Positions 28,843 through 38,810 are shown, numbered from the stretch's first letter. The stretch: DNA of 64,000 nt from Sphingopyxis sp. PET50 (GCF_025244705.1 NZ_CP104207.1:372001-436000), one strand, 5' to 3'. The notes: a model not told the origin generated them from the letters alone. Numbers and translations: made by a program.

Positions 28843-30913
28843 ATGCGCTTGCCTTGCTCCGCCGTCTCGACCCTTGCCTTTCTGCTCGCCACTCCCGCCT
28901 TCGCGCAGAGTGCGGCGCCCCAGAGCGGCGACGACGATTTTCACACCGACGAACCGATCGTGGTCACCGCGCCCTATGTCCGCAGCCTCGACATTCTGGG
29001 CAATGTGTCGGTCGTCGAGGGCGAAAGGCTGGCGCAGGACATTCGCGGGCAGATCGGCGACAGCCTGACCCGCCAGCCCGGCGTGTCGACCAGCAGCTTC
29101 TCGCCCGGCGCCTCGCGCCCCATCCTGCGCGGTTTTTCGGGTGAGCGGGTCAGCGTGCTGGTCGACGGCCTCGGCGCGATCGACGCTTCGTCGACCTCGG
29201 CCGATCATGGCGTCAGCATCGACCCGCTGACCGCCGAGCGGATCGAGATATTGCGCGGCCCGTCGGTGCTGCTGTTTTCGAGCCAGGCGATCGGCGGCGC
29301 GGTCAATGTCTTCGACCGCCGCATTCCGCGCGGCATTCCCGAAACGCCCTTTCACATCGACGCGCTCGCCAGCTACGGCAGCGCCGCCGACGACAAGAGC
29401 ATCGGCGCCTCGGTCGACGTCGCGCTCACCAAACAGTTCGTGGTCCATGTCGATGGCAATTACCGCGATTCGAACAATGTCCGCGCCGGCGGGCCGATCT
29501 ATGCGCAGCCCTTGCGGCAGCACCTGCTCGATCTCGCGGCCGATGCGGCCGCGGATGGCGATGCCGACGAAGCCGCGCGGCTGACCGGCGCGGCGAACAG
29601 CCGCGGCCGCATTCCCAACAGCGCGAGCACGAGCACGAGCGCCGGCATCGGCGCCAGCTATATCAACGACGGCGGCATGCTCGGCGTTTCGTTCGGCTAT
29701 CTCGAAAGCGACTATGGCATCCCGCCGCGCGCCGACCTGGGCGAGGAACCGACGATTTCGTCGCGCCAATATCGTGTCGACCTGCGGGGCGAAGTCGAAC
29801 TGGGCGACGGCCTGTTCGAAAAGCTGCGGGTTCGCGGCGCTTATGGCGATTATGCCCATACCGAGTTCGACGACGGCGTACCCGGCACCACCTTCCTCAA
29901 CAAGGGCATCGAGTTCCGCACCGAGCTGGCGCAGAACGATCGCGGCGGCTGGCGCGGCGCGAGCGGGGTGCAGTACAGCTTCCGCGATTTTGCGGCGATT
30001 GGCGACGAGGCCTTTTTGCCGCCGAACGAAACCACCCGGCTCGCCGCCTTTACGCTGCAGGAAAAGGAGATGGGGCCGCTGACGCTCGAAGGCGCGTTGC
30101 GCTATGAAAAATCGAACGTGAAGGCGAGCAGCATCGGCTTCGACCGCTCGTTCAATGCCTTCTCGGGCGCCGAGCGGGTTCAGCTATGCGCTCGCCGATG
30201 GCGTGAAGGCGAGTTTCTCGGTATCGCACAGCGAGCGCGCACCCTCGGCAGAGGAATTGCTCTCCGACGGCCCGCATGCCGCAACCCAGGCGTTCGAACG
30301 CGGCAACCCCGATTTCGACAAGGAAACGAGCTGGGGCGGCGAAGCCTCGCTGAAATTCTACCGCGACGGCTATTCGCTCGCCTTGACCGGCTATGCGAGC
30401 TGGTTCGACGGCTTTATCTATGAAAGCGACACCGGCCTGATCGAAGACGAGCTTCCCCTGTTCCAGTTCCGGCAGGACAAGGCGCGCACCTATGGCTTCG
30501 AGTTCGAGGGCAGCGCACCCATCGCGCAGATTGGCGGGTTCAACATCGTCGGCGATATCACCGCCGACATGACGCGCGCGAAGATCAAGGGCGGCGGCGC
30601 CGTGCCGCGCATCCCTCCGCTGCGCGTGCTCGGCGGGCTCGAAGCGCAGGGCGAACGCATCGACGCGCGCGCCGAAGTCGAATGGACGGACGATCAGAAC
30701 CGCGTCACGACGTTCGAGACACCGACCAAGGGCTTCACTCTGGTCAACGCGTCGCTGACCTGGCGCCCGCTGCCCGACACGAAGAACCTGTCGCTGACGC
30801 TGGCCGCGAACAATATCTTCGACGTCGACGCCCGTCGTCACGCGAGCTTTACCAAGGACTATGTGCCGCTCGCTGGCCGCGACATCCGGATCACGGCGCG
30901 GGCGAGTTTTTAG
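28843..30913 (+). CDS. TonB-dependent receptor, ZnuD-like zinc uptake (frame broken at 30,169-30,175)
   Basis: A signal peptide (LAFLLATPAFAQ) precedes a plug domain (PIVVTAPY, QIGDSLTRQPGVSTSSF, RPILRGFSGERVSVLVDG, ERIEILRGPSVLLFSSQAIGG in pieces). The barrel ends with the long segment around HASFTKDYVPLAGRDI and a terminal Phe. The late FxKDYxPLAGR sequence and the plug are those of ZnuD-like receptors that import zinc (some haem) with TonB-ExbBD. The frame changes at GCCGAGC (30,169); removing the A restores GCCGGC and gives 689 residues, a normal length. The Zur-like box supports zinc repression. Confidence 0.82.
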
Positions 30914-31052
30914 GCTGCTGCGGTGCTGGGGTGGTCAGATCATGATCGGCTTTGAGTGACGAAGCCTGGGTTCCCGCCTTCGCGGGGACACATGGGTGCT
31001 TGATTCAAAGGCAATCACGATCTGGCTACCCGTTCCCCGTTTGCGTCCGGCT

Positions 31053-32054
31053 TCACTCCACCGCCAGCACGATCTTTCCGACATGCGCGCCCGCCTGCAT
31101 CCGCGCATGGGCGGCGCTTGCCTCGGCGAGCGGAAAGGCCCGGTCCATCGCCGGCTTCCACGCGCCTTCGGACAGGCGCGGCCACAGCGTCCGGTGAATC
31201 TCGTCGGCGAGCGCCGCCTTGAAGTCGGCGCTGCGCGCGCGCAGCGTTGATCCGGTCAGCGTCAGGCGGCGGCGCATCACCTGGCTGATATCGATCTCGG
31301 CCTTGGCGCCGCGCTGGAAGGCGATGGTGACGTGGCGTCCGTCTTCGGCGAGGCATTCCAGGTTGCGCGGCAGATAATCGCCGCCGACCATGTCGAGCAC
31401 CGCATTGACGCCCGCCCCGCCGGTGAAGGCCTTCACCGCCTCGACATAATCCTCGCTCGAATAGTCGACCGCCAGGTCGGCGCCGAGCGCGGTCGCGGCG
31501 GCGCATTTGTCGGCGCTGCCGCAGGTGACGATCACCTTGATCCCGAAAATCCCGCACAGGCCGATCGCGGTGGTGCCGATGCCGCTGGTGCCGCCATGGA
31601 CGAGCACCGTCTCGCCCTCCATCACCCAGGCGCGCTCGAACAGATTGTGCCACACGGTGAAGACCGTCTCCGGCAGCGCCGCCGCCTCGGCCATCGAAAA
31701 TCCGGCCGGCACCGGCAGGCAGCTTCCCGCCGGCGCGGTGCAATATTCGGCATAGCCGCCGCCCGCGACGAGCGCGCATGCCGCCTGGCCGACGGTCCCG
31801 GCGTCGCCCCCCGGACCAACCGCGACGATCGTCCCGGCGATCTCCAGCCCCGGCAGGTCGGACGCCCCCGGCGGCGGCGGGTAGAAACCCATGCGCTGCA
31901 GCACGTCGGGGCGGTTCACCCCGGCGGCCACAACGCGGATCAGCACCTCGCCTGGCCCCGGCTGCGGCACCGCGCGCGTCTCCGCGACAAGAACCTCGGG
32001 GCCGCCCGGCTCGCTTATGGCGATGGCGGTCATGCTGTCCGGCACGCTGGTCAC
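31053..32054 (-). CDS. NAD(P)H:quinone oxidoreductase, PIG3-type MDR family
   Basis: The 333-residue medium-chain reductase has a GroES-like N-terminus (GEVLIRVVAAGVNRPDVLQRMG, YPPPPGASDLPGLEIAG in segments), the substrate-cleft Tyr-containing AGGGYAEY, and a Rossmann loop (VLVHGGTSGIGTTAIGL). The zinc-ligand cysteines of alcohol dehydrogenases are absent, and NRPDVLQRxG with PPPPGAS is typical of the PIG3/zeta-crystallin-like quinone oxidoreductases. It would reduce quinones with NADPH in the cytoplasm. MTAIAISEPGG seven codons in is an alternative start. Confidence 0.88.
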   Translation of the reverse strand: MTSVPDSMTAIAISEPGGPEVLVAETRAVPQPGPGEVLIRVVAAGVNRPDVLQRMGFYPPPPGASDLPGLEIAGTIVAVGPGGDAGTVGQAACALVAGGGYAEYCTAPAGSCLPVPAGFSMAEAAALPETVFTVWHNLFERAWVMEGETVLVHGGTSGIGTTAIGLCGIFGIKVIVTCGSADKCAAATALGADLAVDYSSEDYVEAVKAFTGGAGVNAVLDMVGGDYLPRNLECLAEDGRHVTIAFQRGAKAEIDISQVMRRRLTLTGSTLRARSADFKAALADEIHRTLWPRLSEGAWKPAMDRAFPLAEASAAHARMQAGAHVGKIVLAVE

Positions 32055-32146
32055 GTTGTTGTCCCCCTGCTTCCCACAGGGCGCTTATTGACAGCGCGGG
32101 GCGGCGGGTCAACAGTCCGCCGCCGATAAAGAGGAGGCCCGGTGCG

Positions 32147-32344
32147 ATGGACGACGAAGACCTTCCCCGCCGCCGCGACGATGTGCTGGCGGCGCTGACC
32201 CGACAGCCGCTCGATCCGCTGTCGGTCGACGAACTGAACGACCGTATCGCGGTGCTGGAAAGCGAGATCGAGCGCACCCGAAAACACCGCGACGCCGCGG
32301 GCGCCTTCAAGATGAGCGCGGAGGCGCTGTTCCGGAAAGGGTAG
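32147..32344 (+). CDS. DUF1192 small protein
   Basis: The 65-residue product begins MDDEDLPRRRDD after a gaggagg site. The middle (DPLSVDELNDRIAVLESEIERT) is the DUF1192 signature: a short coiled-coil helix found across alphaproteobacteria. The tail ends KMSAEALFRKG. It is divergent from the quinone oxidoreductase and converges on the HerA-like gene. Function unknown. Confidence 0.82.
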   Translation: MDDEDLPRRRDDVLAALTRQPLDPLSVDELNDRIAVLESEIERTRKHRDAAGAFKMSAEALFRKG

Positions 32345-32370
32345 ATCGTCTCCCGACCATGTGGCCCCGC

Positions 32371-33844
32371 CTACTCGGCCTCGGTGCTCAGCCCCAGCTC
32401 GGGAATGCCGATCGAGCGCCGCCCGCCGAAATCGGAGCGCACGACGATCGCGCCCTGCTTTTCCATATAGTCGACCAGCCGCCGGATGCGCCCCGGCGAG
32501 CGGCTGCCATAGGCGCGGCCCAATATCTCGTCGCCGGGGCAGGGTTCGCCGTCCATCGCCGCGCGCGCGATCTGGAGAAAGGGGGCGATCATCTCCTCGG
32601 GCAAGCGTCCCGCGACCGCCAGCGCCTCGCGCCAGCGCGGCTCGGCCGGGTCGAACACCCCGCCCTTCGCCAGGGCGAAGCGGCGGCGGAAGGCCACGAG
32701 GTCAAGCGGCACCGCCTTCAGCTTCTGCATCCGGCAGCGCACCGAAAAATCCTGATAGAGGAGGGCTTCAGCCTGGAAGGCGCAGTCGGGGTCGGCCAGC
32801 ATCTCCTCCAGCGTGGCGATCACCACCGCATCGCTGTGCCCGGCCTCCTCGGCCGCCGCGACGATGTCGAGCACCGGCGGCGCATGGCTGTCTTCGAGCG
32901 GCGCGTCCCGCGCCGCGATGCGTTCAAGCAGTTCGTCCGCCGCCACCGGTTCGGGCTGGGGCGCGAAGGCGCGCGGCGTCAGCCGGCGCCTCCGTCTCGG
33001 TGAACAGCATCGAGCGCATGTCGGCGCCGCGCGCGTCGGGCAGCGGCATCAGGCTGTGCGTCCCCATCCGGGTCGCGGTCCGCGTCGCGCCGATGCGCAC
33101 GGCAAGCGGGCGCCGCGAGATGGCGGGGCCGAGCCCCAGGAAATGCCCGCGTTCGAGGTCGCGGATTTGCTCCGCCTGCCGCCGTTCCATGCCGAGCAGG
33201 TCGGCGGCGCGCGCCATGTCGATGTCGAGGAAGGTGCGCCCCATCAGGAAATTGCTCGCCTCGGCGGCGACATTCTTGGCGAGCTTCGCGAGCCGCTGCG
33301 TCGCGATCGCGCCCGCCAGTCCCCTCTTGCGGCCGCGGCACATCAGGTTGGTCATCGCCGACAGGCTGGCGCGGCGGACATTGTCGGCGACGTCGCCCGA
33401 CACGCTCGGCGCGAACATCTGCGCCTCGTCGACCACGACCAGCGCCGGAAACCAATGCTCGCGCGGCGCATCGAACAGCGCGTTCAGAAAGGCGGCGGCA
33501 CAAGTCATCTGCGCCTCGATATCGAGCGATTCGAGGCTGAGCACGACCGAGGCGCGATGCGCGCGGATGCGCGCGCCCATCGCCGCGATCTCGCGCTCGT
33601 TATAGTCGCCGCCGTTGATCACGACATGGCTGTAGGCATCGGCGAGCGTCACGAAATCGCCCTCGGGGTCGATCACGATCTGCTGCACCAGCGCGGCGCT
33701 TTCCTCGAGGATGCGGCGCAGCAGGTGCGATTTGCCCGACCCCGAATTGCCCTGCACGAGCAAGCGCGTCGCGAGCAGTTCCTGCACGTCGATGCGCACG
33801 CCCTGCCCGGCGCCGTCGGTCCCGATGTCGATGCTCGTCTTCAT
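32371..33844 (-). CDS. HerA/DUF87-type ATPase (frame broken near 32,980)
   Basis: The start MKTSIDIGTDG opens a P-loop ATPase with Walker A GNSGSGKSHLLR, Walker B ALVVVDEAQMF and an arginine-rich stretch (MCRGRKRGLAGAIATQRL), as in the HerA-FtsK superfamily proteins annotated DUF87. After ~285 residues the frame is lost near 32,980; the neighbouring frame continues RLTPRAFAPQPEP into a helical C-terminal domain that ends at 32371. Total length exceeds a multiple of three by one, fitting one inserted base, for ~490 residues. Its role (DNA translocation or regulation) is not known. No NurA nuclease is adjacent. Confidence 0.78.
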
Positions 33845-33935
33845 GCCTGTCTCACCGCCGCCGCCCTATCGGGCGGCATGGGGAATGACAACGGGGCGAC
33901 TTTTCGAACAGTCCGATTTTCAGTAGGGCACCGCC

Positions 33936-34196
33936 ATGGATTTCGATGACCAGCTGGACCGCTATTTCGGCACCACCGACGTGGCGGCCATCCACCCCGA
34001 GGCGCTCGCCGCCGACGCCGAGCGGATGCGCGTCGATTTCGGCCTCGAAACCAACCCCGGCCGCCGCTTCGCGCTGTGGGCGCTGATGTATATGCTGGGC
34101 GTCGCGCCCGACCTCGACGTGGCGTTCAAGGACGCGGGCGAACGCGATTTGGCGCGCGATTTCATGGATATGGTCGACCGGGCGGAAGAGCGTTGA
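33936..34196 (+). CDS. Hypothetical 86-residue protein
   Basis: A compact acidic protein (MDFDDQLDRYFGTTD...) with no membrane segment or signal peptide. The regular spacing of hydrophobic residues (FALWALMYMLGVAPDLDVAF) suggests an all-helical fold. The codon use matches the neighbours, and it has an isolated position divergent from the HerA-like gene. I do not recognise the family. Confidence 0.6.
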   Translation: MDFDDQLDRYFGTTDVAAIHPEALAADAERMRVDFGLETNPGRRFALWALMYMLGVAPDLDVAFKDAGERDLARDFMDMVDRAEER

Positions 34197-34295
34197 GTTC
34201 GGCTGCTGAACGTTAGCGTCTTTCCGACGTTGATTGATGCCTATCTGAAGCCCCTCCCCTGAAGGGGGGGTGATTCCATCCGAAACGGAAAGGCT

Positions 34296-35921
34296 CTAAT
34301 GCGCATCCTTTGGCGCGGGGTCGCCGATCGGCGGGGGTTTGCAGAAGGGGACCATTAGCAGCGCGGCGAGGAAGAAGTAGGACATCAGGCGGAAGACATC
34401 GTCGAAGGCGAGCGTCAGCGCCTCGCGGCTGACGAGGCGGCCGAGCGTGCCCTCGGCCATCCGCTGCGCGACCGCCGGGTCCGACACATAACGCCCGATA
34501 TGCTGCGCCAGCCCCGCCGCGACTTCGTTCGCGGTCTCGGCCGAGCGGCCCAGCGCTTCGGAGAGGCGCAGCGCATGGAGCCGCATATTGTCGCCAAGCC
34601 AGGTGTTGACGAGCGCAATGCCGATCGCGCCGCCGAGGTTGCGCATCAGGTTGAACAGCCCCGAGGCATAGCGTAGCTCCGCCCCCTCGAAATTGCCCAG
34701 CGCCAACCCGACCGAGGGCACGATGCACAGCATGATCGCGAAGCTGCGCACGACCTGCGGCCAGAAGAGGGCGGCGAAGCCCCAATCGGGGGTCATGAAG
34801 CTGAACATCCACAGGCCGATGGCGAAGAGGCTGAGGCCGAAGGTGATGACGATGCGCGGATCGACGCGCTGCGACAGCGCGGCGGCGATGGGCACGCCGA
34901 GCAGTTGCGCGATGCCGGCGACGAACACCGTCGTCCCGATCTCCGAGGCGTTATACCCCTGTACCCGGCCGAGGAAGATCGGGATCAGATAGGTGCTGGC
35001 ATAAAGGCCGAAACCGATCACGAGGTTGAACACGCAGGCGAAGGCGAAGGTCGGCTTGCGGAACGGCGACAGCTTCACGATCGGCCCCGCCGAGCGGAAC
35101 GAGCGTTCGAGGAACAGGCCGAAGGCGACGAGCGACACCCAGGCCGCGACCGCGATCGACGGTTCGCCGAACCAGTCGTGCTTCGGTCCTTCCTCGAGCA
35201 CATATTCGAGACCGGCGAGGAAGATCGCCATCGAGGCGAGATGCACCCAGTCGATCCGGCGCAGCATCGACAGGTCCGCCTTGTCCACGCGCACCAGCGC
35301 GACGATCGCGAGCGTCACCGCGGCGCCCGGCACGACATTGATGAAAAAGACCCAGCGCCATCCCATCGCGTCGGTGATCCAGCCGCCGACCGTCGGCCCC
35401 AGCGTCGGCGCGAGCACCGACACCATGCCGAGGATCGCGGGGATCATCGCCCGCTGCTTGCCCTGGAACAGCATGTAGCCGGTCGCGAACACGGTCGGGA
35501 TCATCGCGCCGCCGACGAAGCCTTGCACGGCGCGGAACAGGATCATCGATTCGATACTCCACGCGAGCCCGCACGCCATGCTCGCGACGGTGAACAGCCC
35601 CGCCGACGCCGCGAACAGCCAGCGCGTCGACAAGGCCTGCGCGAGGAAGGCGGAGAAAGGGATCATGACGAGCTCGGCCATCAGATAGGCGGTCTGCACC
35701 CAGCTGATCTCGTCGGGTCCCGCGCTGAGTCCCGCCTGCACCTCGTTGAGCGAGGCGGCGACGATCTGGATGTCGATGAGCGCCATGAACTGGCCGAACG
35801 CCATTACCGCGAAGATCAGATATTTGCGCGCATTGGTCAGGCCCGCCGGGTCGAACGGCGCGTCGTCGCTCTTGGGGGCCGACGCGGGGCCTTGCCCGGC
35901 GGAGAGGGGAATCGATGCCAT
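34296..35921 (-). CDS. DHA2-family MFS drug exporter (EmrB/QacA type)
   Basis: The 541-residue protein has about 14 membrane segments. Motifs: ALIDIQIVAASLNEVQ in helix 1 (D-x2-I-V motif), WVQTAYLMAE, FVGGAMIP, and GxxxGPxxGG as LAPTLGPTVGGW (motif C of drug-proton antiporters), then WRWVFFINVVPG. It would export hydrophobic compounds with proton influx. It diverges from tetR across a 55-bp region with a perfect operator; the matching EmrA-type adaptor is encoded three genes into the divergent operon. Confidence 0.92.
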   Translation of the reverse strand: MASIPLSAGQGPASAPKSDDAPFDPAGLTNARKYLIFAVMAFGQFMALIDIQIVAASLNEVQAGLSAGPDEISWVQTAYLMAELVMIPFSAFLAQALSTRWLFAASAGLFTVASMACGLAWSIESMILFRAVQGFVGGAMIPTVFATGYMLFQGKQRAMIPAILGMVSVLAPTLGPTVGGWITDAMGWRWVFFINVVPGAAVTLAIVALVRVDKADLSMLRRIDWVHLASMAIFLAGLEYVLEEGPKHDWFGEPSIAVAAWVSLVAFGLFLERSFRSAGPIVKLSPFRKPTFAFACVFNLVIGFGLYASTYLIPIFLGRVQGYNASEIGTTVFVAGIAQLLGVPIAAALSQRVDPRIVITFGLSLFAIGLWMFSFMTPDWGFAALFWPQVVRSFAIMLCIVPSVGLALGNFEGAELRYASGLFNLMRNLGGAIGIALVNTWLGDNMRLHALRLSEALGRSAETANEVAAGLAQHIGRYVSDPAVAQRMAEGTLGRLVSREALTLAFDDVFRLMSYFFLAALLMVPFCKPPPIGDPAPKDAH

Positions 35922-35947
35922 CGGGCTTGTGTCCTGCTGTCATTATA

Positions 35948-35964
35948 TTATATGCATCATATAA
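35948..35964. promoter_or_regulatory. TetR-type operator between the MFS and tetR genes
   Basis: TTATATGCATCATATAA is a perfect 7-bp inverted repeat with a 3-bp spacer, in the 55-bp gap between the two divergent starts. It overlaps the AT-rich stretch that must hold both promoters, so the TetR protein probably represses both directions. Confidence 0.65.
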
Positions 35965-35976
35965 AGGAGACCGCAA

Positions 35977-36570
35977 GTGCGCTATTCGAGCGAGCATAAG
36001 GCCGAGACACGCGCCCGCGTGCTGAAGGAGGCCGCGAAGGAAATCCGGGCGAAGGGCCCCGACAATGTCGCTGTCGCCGGCATCATGGCGCGCGCGGGAC
36101 TGACGCACGGCGGCTTCTATGCCCATTTCCAGTCGAAGGACGCGCTGGTCGGCGAAGCGATCGGGACGATGTTCGCCGATGCGCGCGCGCGCACCGAGCG
36201 GATCGATGCCGACGGTGATCCGCGCGCGGTGCTGCGCGCCTATGTCGATTTCTACCTCTCGCCCGCGCACCGCGACAGCCGCGACCGGGGCTGTCCGCTG
36301 CCGACATTGTCGGGCGATTTCGCGCGCGCCGAACCGGCAACGCGCGAGCGGTTCGGGGCGGGGGTGGTCGGCATCGCCTCGCGCCTCGCGGTGCCGCTGG
36401 CGGCGCTGGGTTACGCCGATGCCGAGGCCGAATCGCGTGCGTTGCTCGCGCAGCTGGTGGGCGGGGTCGCGCTGGCCCGCGCGGTCGGCGATCCGGCGCT
36501 GTCCGACGCGATGCTCGCCGACACCCACGCCAGCATCGTGGCGCGCTACGGGCTGGAGGCGGCGCGATGA
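35977..36570 (+). CDS. TetR family transcriptional regulator
   Basis: A GTG start at 35977 is preceded by aaaggaga. The 197-residue protein has the TetR helix-turn-helix (RVLKEAAKEIRAKGPDNV, GIMARAGLTHGGFYAHFQSKDAL in pieces) in its first 50 residues and a helical ligand-binding C-terminus of the TetR_C AcrR-like group (GCPLPTLSGDFAR). It likely controls the divergent MFS exporter and its own operon through the palindrome 13 bp upstream. The stop overlaps the next start (ATGA). Confidence 0.92.
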   Translation: MRYSSEHKAETRARVLKEAAKEIRAKGPDNVAVAGIMARAGLTHGGFYAHFQSKDALVGEAIGTMFADARARTERIDADGDPRAVLRAYVDFYLSPAHRDSRDRGCPLPTLSGDFARAEPATRERFGAGVVGIASRLAVPLAALGYADAEAESRALLAQLVGGVALARAVGDPALSDAMLADTHASIVARYGLEAAR

Positions 36571-36983
36571 CGCTCGCCAAGGTGCGGGGGCTGATCGCGA
36601 GCGGCGGGCGGCCGCCGATCGGCCATACGCTGGGTTTCCAGCTCGTCGACGCGGGCGATGGCTGGGCGGCGTTCGAGGGCGTGCCGGGACCCGAACATTA
36701 TAATCCGATGGGGATCGTCCATGGCGGCTATGCCGCGACCCTGCTCGATTCCGCCTGCGGAATAGCCGTGGTCACCAAGCTTGCCGACGACCAGGCGATG
36801 ACGACGCTCGAACTCAAGACCTCCTATCTGAAGGCGATGACCGACAAGACCGGCAAGGTGCGCGCCGAGGGGCATGTCATCTCGGTCGGCTGGCGCGTCG
36901 CCTATGTCGAGGCGAGGCTGACCGATGCGGCGGGGCGGCTCTATGCGACCGCGACCTCGACCCTGCTGGTGATCCAGCAATGA
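36567..36983 (+). CDS. PaaI family hotdog thioesterase
   Basis: The 138-residue protein has the hotdog-fold signature HYNPMGIVHGGYAATLLDSA (HGG catalytic loop) and strands TTLELKTSYLKA and VRAEGHVISVGWRVAYVEARL. PaaI-like enzymes hydrolyse aryl- or acyl-CoA thioesters. It overlaps tetR and the EmrA-type gene by 4 bp on each side (ATGA), so it is co-translated with an efflux operon; it may process a CoA-bound form of the inducing compound. Confidence 0.88.
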   Translation: MTLAKVRGLIASGGRPPIGHTLGFQLVDAGDGWAAFEGVPGPEHYNPMGIVHGGYAATLLDSACGIAVVTKLADDQAMTTLELKTSYLKAMTDKTGKVRAEGHVISVGWRVAYVEARLTDAAGRLYATATSTLLVIQQ

Positions 36984-38107
36984 ACGCGCAGAGTCCGATC
37001 GCCGCCGAGGCGGAGGTGCCGGTGGGCGAGGGAAAGCGTCGCCGCTTCGCGCTGCCGAAAAAGGCCTGGAAAGTGGCGCTGATCGCCCTGGCCGTCGCGG
37101 CGGCGGGCATTTGGTGGCTGACCTCGCCGCGCACCGCGGAATCGACCGACAATGCCTATCTGCAGGCCGATTCGAGCAATGTCGCGCCCAAGGTCGGCGG
37201 GCTGGTCGCGGCGGTGCTGGTGCGGGACAATCAGGCGGTGAAGGCGGGCGACCCGCTCGTGCGTATCGATGCCAAGGATTATGACGCGCGGCTGCAATCG
37301 GCCGAAGCCGCCGTTGCCGACGCCGATGCGCAGGTCGCGACGGCGAGGGCGGCGCTGGCGGCGCTCGGCGCCGACGAGCGGCTCGCGGCGGCGCGGATCA
37401 GGGCGGCGGGCACGCAGATCGCCGCCGCCGATGCCGAGGCTTATCGCGCATCCGCGGACCTCAAACGCTATGACGCGCTGCTCGTCGATGGCTTCGTGAC
37501 GCGGCGCGACGCCGATCAGGTGCGTGCGACCGCGGTCGGCGCGGCGTCGGCGGCGCAGCGTTCGCGCGCCGACCTCGGCACCAGCCAGGAACAGGCGGCG
37601 GTGACGCGGGCGCGCCGTCCGGTGCTGCTGGCGCAGGTGCAAGCGGCCGAGGCGGCGGCCCTGAAGGCGCGCGCTGCGTTGACGCTGGCGAAACAGGACC
37701 GGGGCCATGCGCTGATCCGCGCGCCGATCTCGGGCGTCGTCGGCAACCGGCAGGTGCAGGTCGGCGACTATGTCCAGCCGGGCTCGCGGCTGCTGACTTT
37801 GGTGCCGATAAGGTCGGTCTATGTCGTCGCCAATTTCAAGGAGACGCAGACGCATGCGATGCGTCCGGGGCAGAAGGCCGAGGTCTATGTCGATGCGCTG
37901 GGCGAGACGCTGACCGGCACCGTCGAAAGCCTTGCGCCGGGGTCGGCGAGCGAGTTCACGCTGCTGCCGTTCGAGCCCGGGTCGGGCAATTTCACCAAGA
38001 TCGTCCAGCGCGTCGGGGTGCGCATCCGGCTCGATCCCGGGCAGGCGGCGCTGGCGCAGCTCCGGCCCGGCCTGTCGGTGACCGCCAAGGTGCGGCTGCG
38101 CAACTGA
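36980..38107 (+). CDS. HlyD/EmrA-type membrane fusion protein
   Basis: The 375-residue protein has a cytoplasmic basic N-terminus, one membrane helix (KVALIALAVAAAGIWWL, residues ~31-48), and a biotinyl-lipoyl-like domain (TDNAYLQADSSNVAPKVGG, the EmrA signature) split by an Ala-rich coiled-coil hairpin (residues ~110-220). It ends in a beta-barrel domain (GQKAEVYVDAL). It would link the inner-membrane EmrB-type exporter to an outer-membrane channel. No outer-membrane factor gene is nearby. Confidence 0.92.
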   Translation: MNAQSPIAAEAEVPVGEGKRRRFALPKKAWKVALIALAVAAAGIWWLTSPRTAESTDNAYLQADSSNVAPKVGGLVAAVLVRDNQAVKAGDPLVRIDAKDYDARLQSAEAAVADADAQVATARAALAALGADERLAAARIRAAGTQIAAADAEAYRASADLKRYDALLVDGFVTRRDADQVRATAVGAASAAQRSRADLGTSQEQAAVTRARRPVLLAQVQAAEAAALKARAALTLAKQDRGHALIRAPISGVVGNRQVQVGDYVQPGSRLLTLVPIRSVYVVANFKETQTHAMRPGQKAEVYVDALGETLTGTVESLAPGSASEFTLLPFEPGSGNFTKIVQRVGVRIRLDPGQAALAQLRPGLSVTAKVRLRN

Positions 38108-38226
38108 CCGCCGCATTCGGCTCGGTTCACCGCAAACCATGTTAACGATGTAAATTTTGCCTTGACCCGATCGCGGCCGGACGCCAATGTTGACGTCGGT
38201 AACATTGGATTGCGAAAGGATGGGTC

Positions 38227-38802
38227 ATGCGGACCTTGCTCTATGCCCTGGGGCCGATGCTGTTCGATTCGCTCGGCATTATCGTCTTCGCCGTGCTGCT
38301 CGCCGCCGGGGCAGGCATCGTTCCGGCCACAATCGCCGGAACCGTCGTCGCCATCGGGGTCGTCGGGTACGAACTGGGGCGGGGCCACAGGGTCGCGGCG
38401 CTCCAGTGGATCAGCCTGGCGTCGGTCCTGCTCACCGCCGCTGCGACCTTGCTGACCGGCGACCCGCGCTTCGTGATGGCGAAGCCGACGATCGTCTATC
38501 TGATCGTCGGCACGGTGATGCTCCGCCGCGGCTGGCTCAACCGCTATATTCCGCCCGCACAACTGGCGCTGGTCGGCGATGTGATGGACCGGTTCGGCAT
38601 GATCTGGTCGGCGATGATGTTCGCCAGCGCTGCGCTCAACCTGATCGTCGCGCTGCTTTTCACCGCATGGTGGCCGCTGTTCATCGGCGTCTTTCCGCTG
38701 GCGTCGAAATTCGGCCTGTTCGCGATCCATGTCGCGACGGTGCATGTCATCGGCCAGGCGCGGCTGCGCCGCCGCGCCGGAGAGCTTCAGCCCGCCGAAT
38801 AG
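38227..38802 (+). CDS. YciB/septation protein A-like inner-membrane protein
   Basis: The 191-residue product is almost wholly hydrophobic, with five predicted helices (e.g. MLFDSLGIIVFAVLLAAG, VAALQWISLASVLLTAAATL, LALVGDVMDR, MMFASAALNLIVALLF). The pattern PTIVYLIVGTVMLRRGWLNRYIP and the WWPLFIGVFP segment resembles the YciB/IspZ and VC0807 families of inner-membrane proteins linked to envelope integrity. Start at 38227 follows gaaagg. Gene convergent with lysC, separated by a perfect inverted repeat. Confidence 0.7.
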   Translation: MRTLLYALGPMLFDSLGIIVFAVLLAAGAGIVPATIAGTVVAIGVVGYELGRGHRVAALQWISLASVLLTAAATLLTGDPRFVMAKPTIVYLIVGTVMLRRGWLNRYIPPAQLALVGDVMDRFGMIWSAMMFASAALNLIVALLFTAWWPLFIGVFPLASKFGLFAIHVATVHVIGQARLRRRAGELQPAE

Positions 38803-38810
38803 AAGCCCGT

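Noticed and set aside
28624-29859. A 411-codon minus-strand frame opposite the TonB receptor
   Set aside because: The plus strand has a clear signal peptide, plug and barrel. The minus frame has only charged low-complexity sequence.
31778-32146. N-terminal extension of the DUF1192 gene
   Set aside because: The extra sequence is antisense to the quinone oxidoreductase; gaggagg directly precedes the ATG at 32147.
32371-33844. HerA-NurA or HerA-SIR2 defence pair
   Set aside because: The neighbours are DUF1192 and a small hypothetical protein; no nuclease or SIR2 partner is adjacent, and the flanks are backbone.
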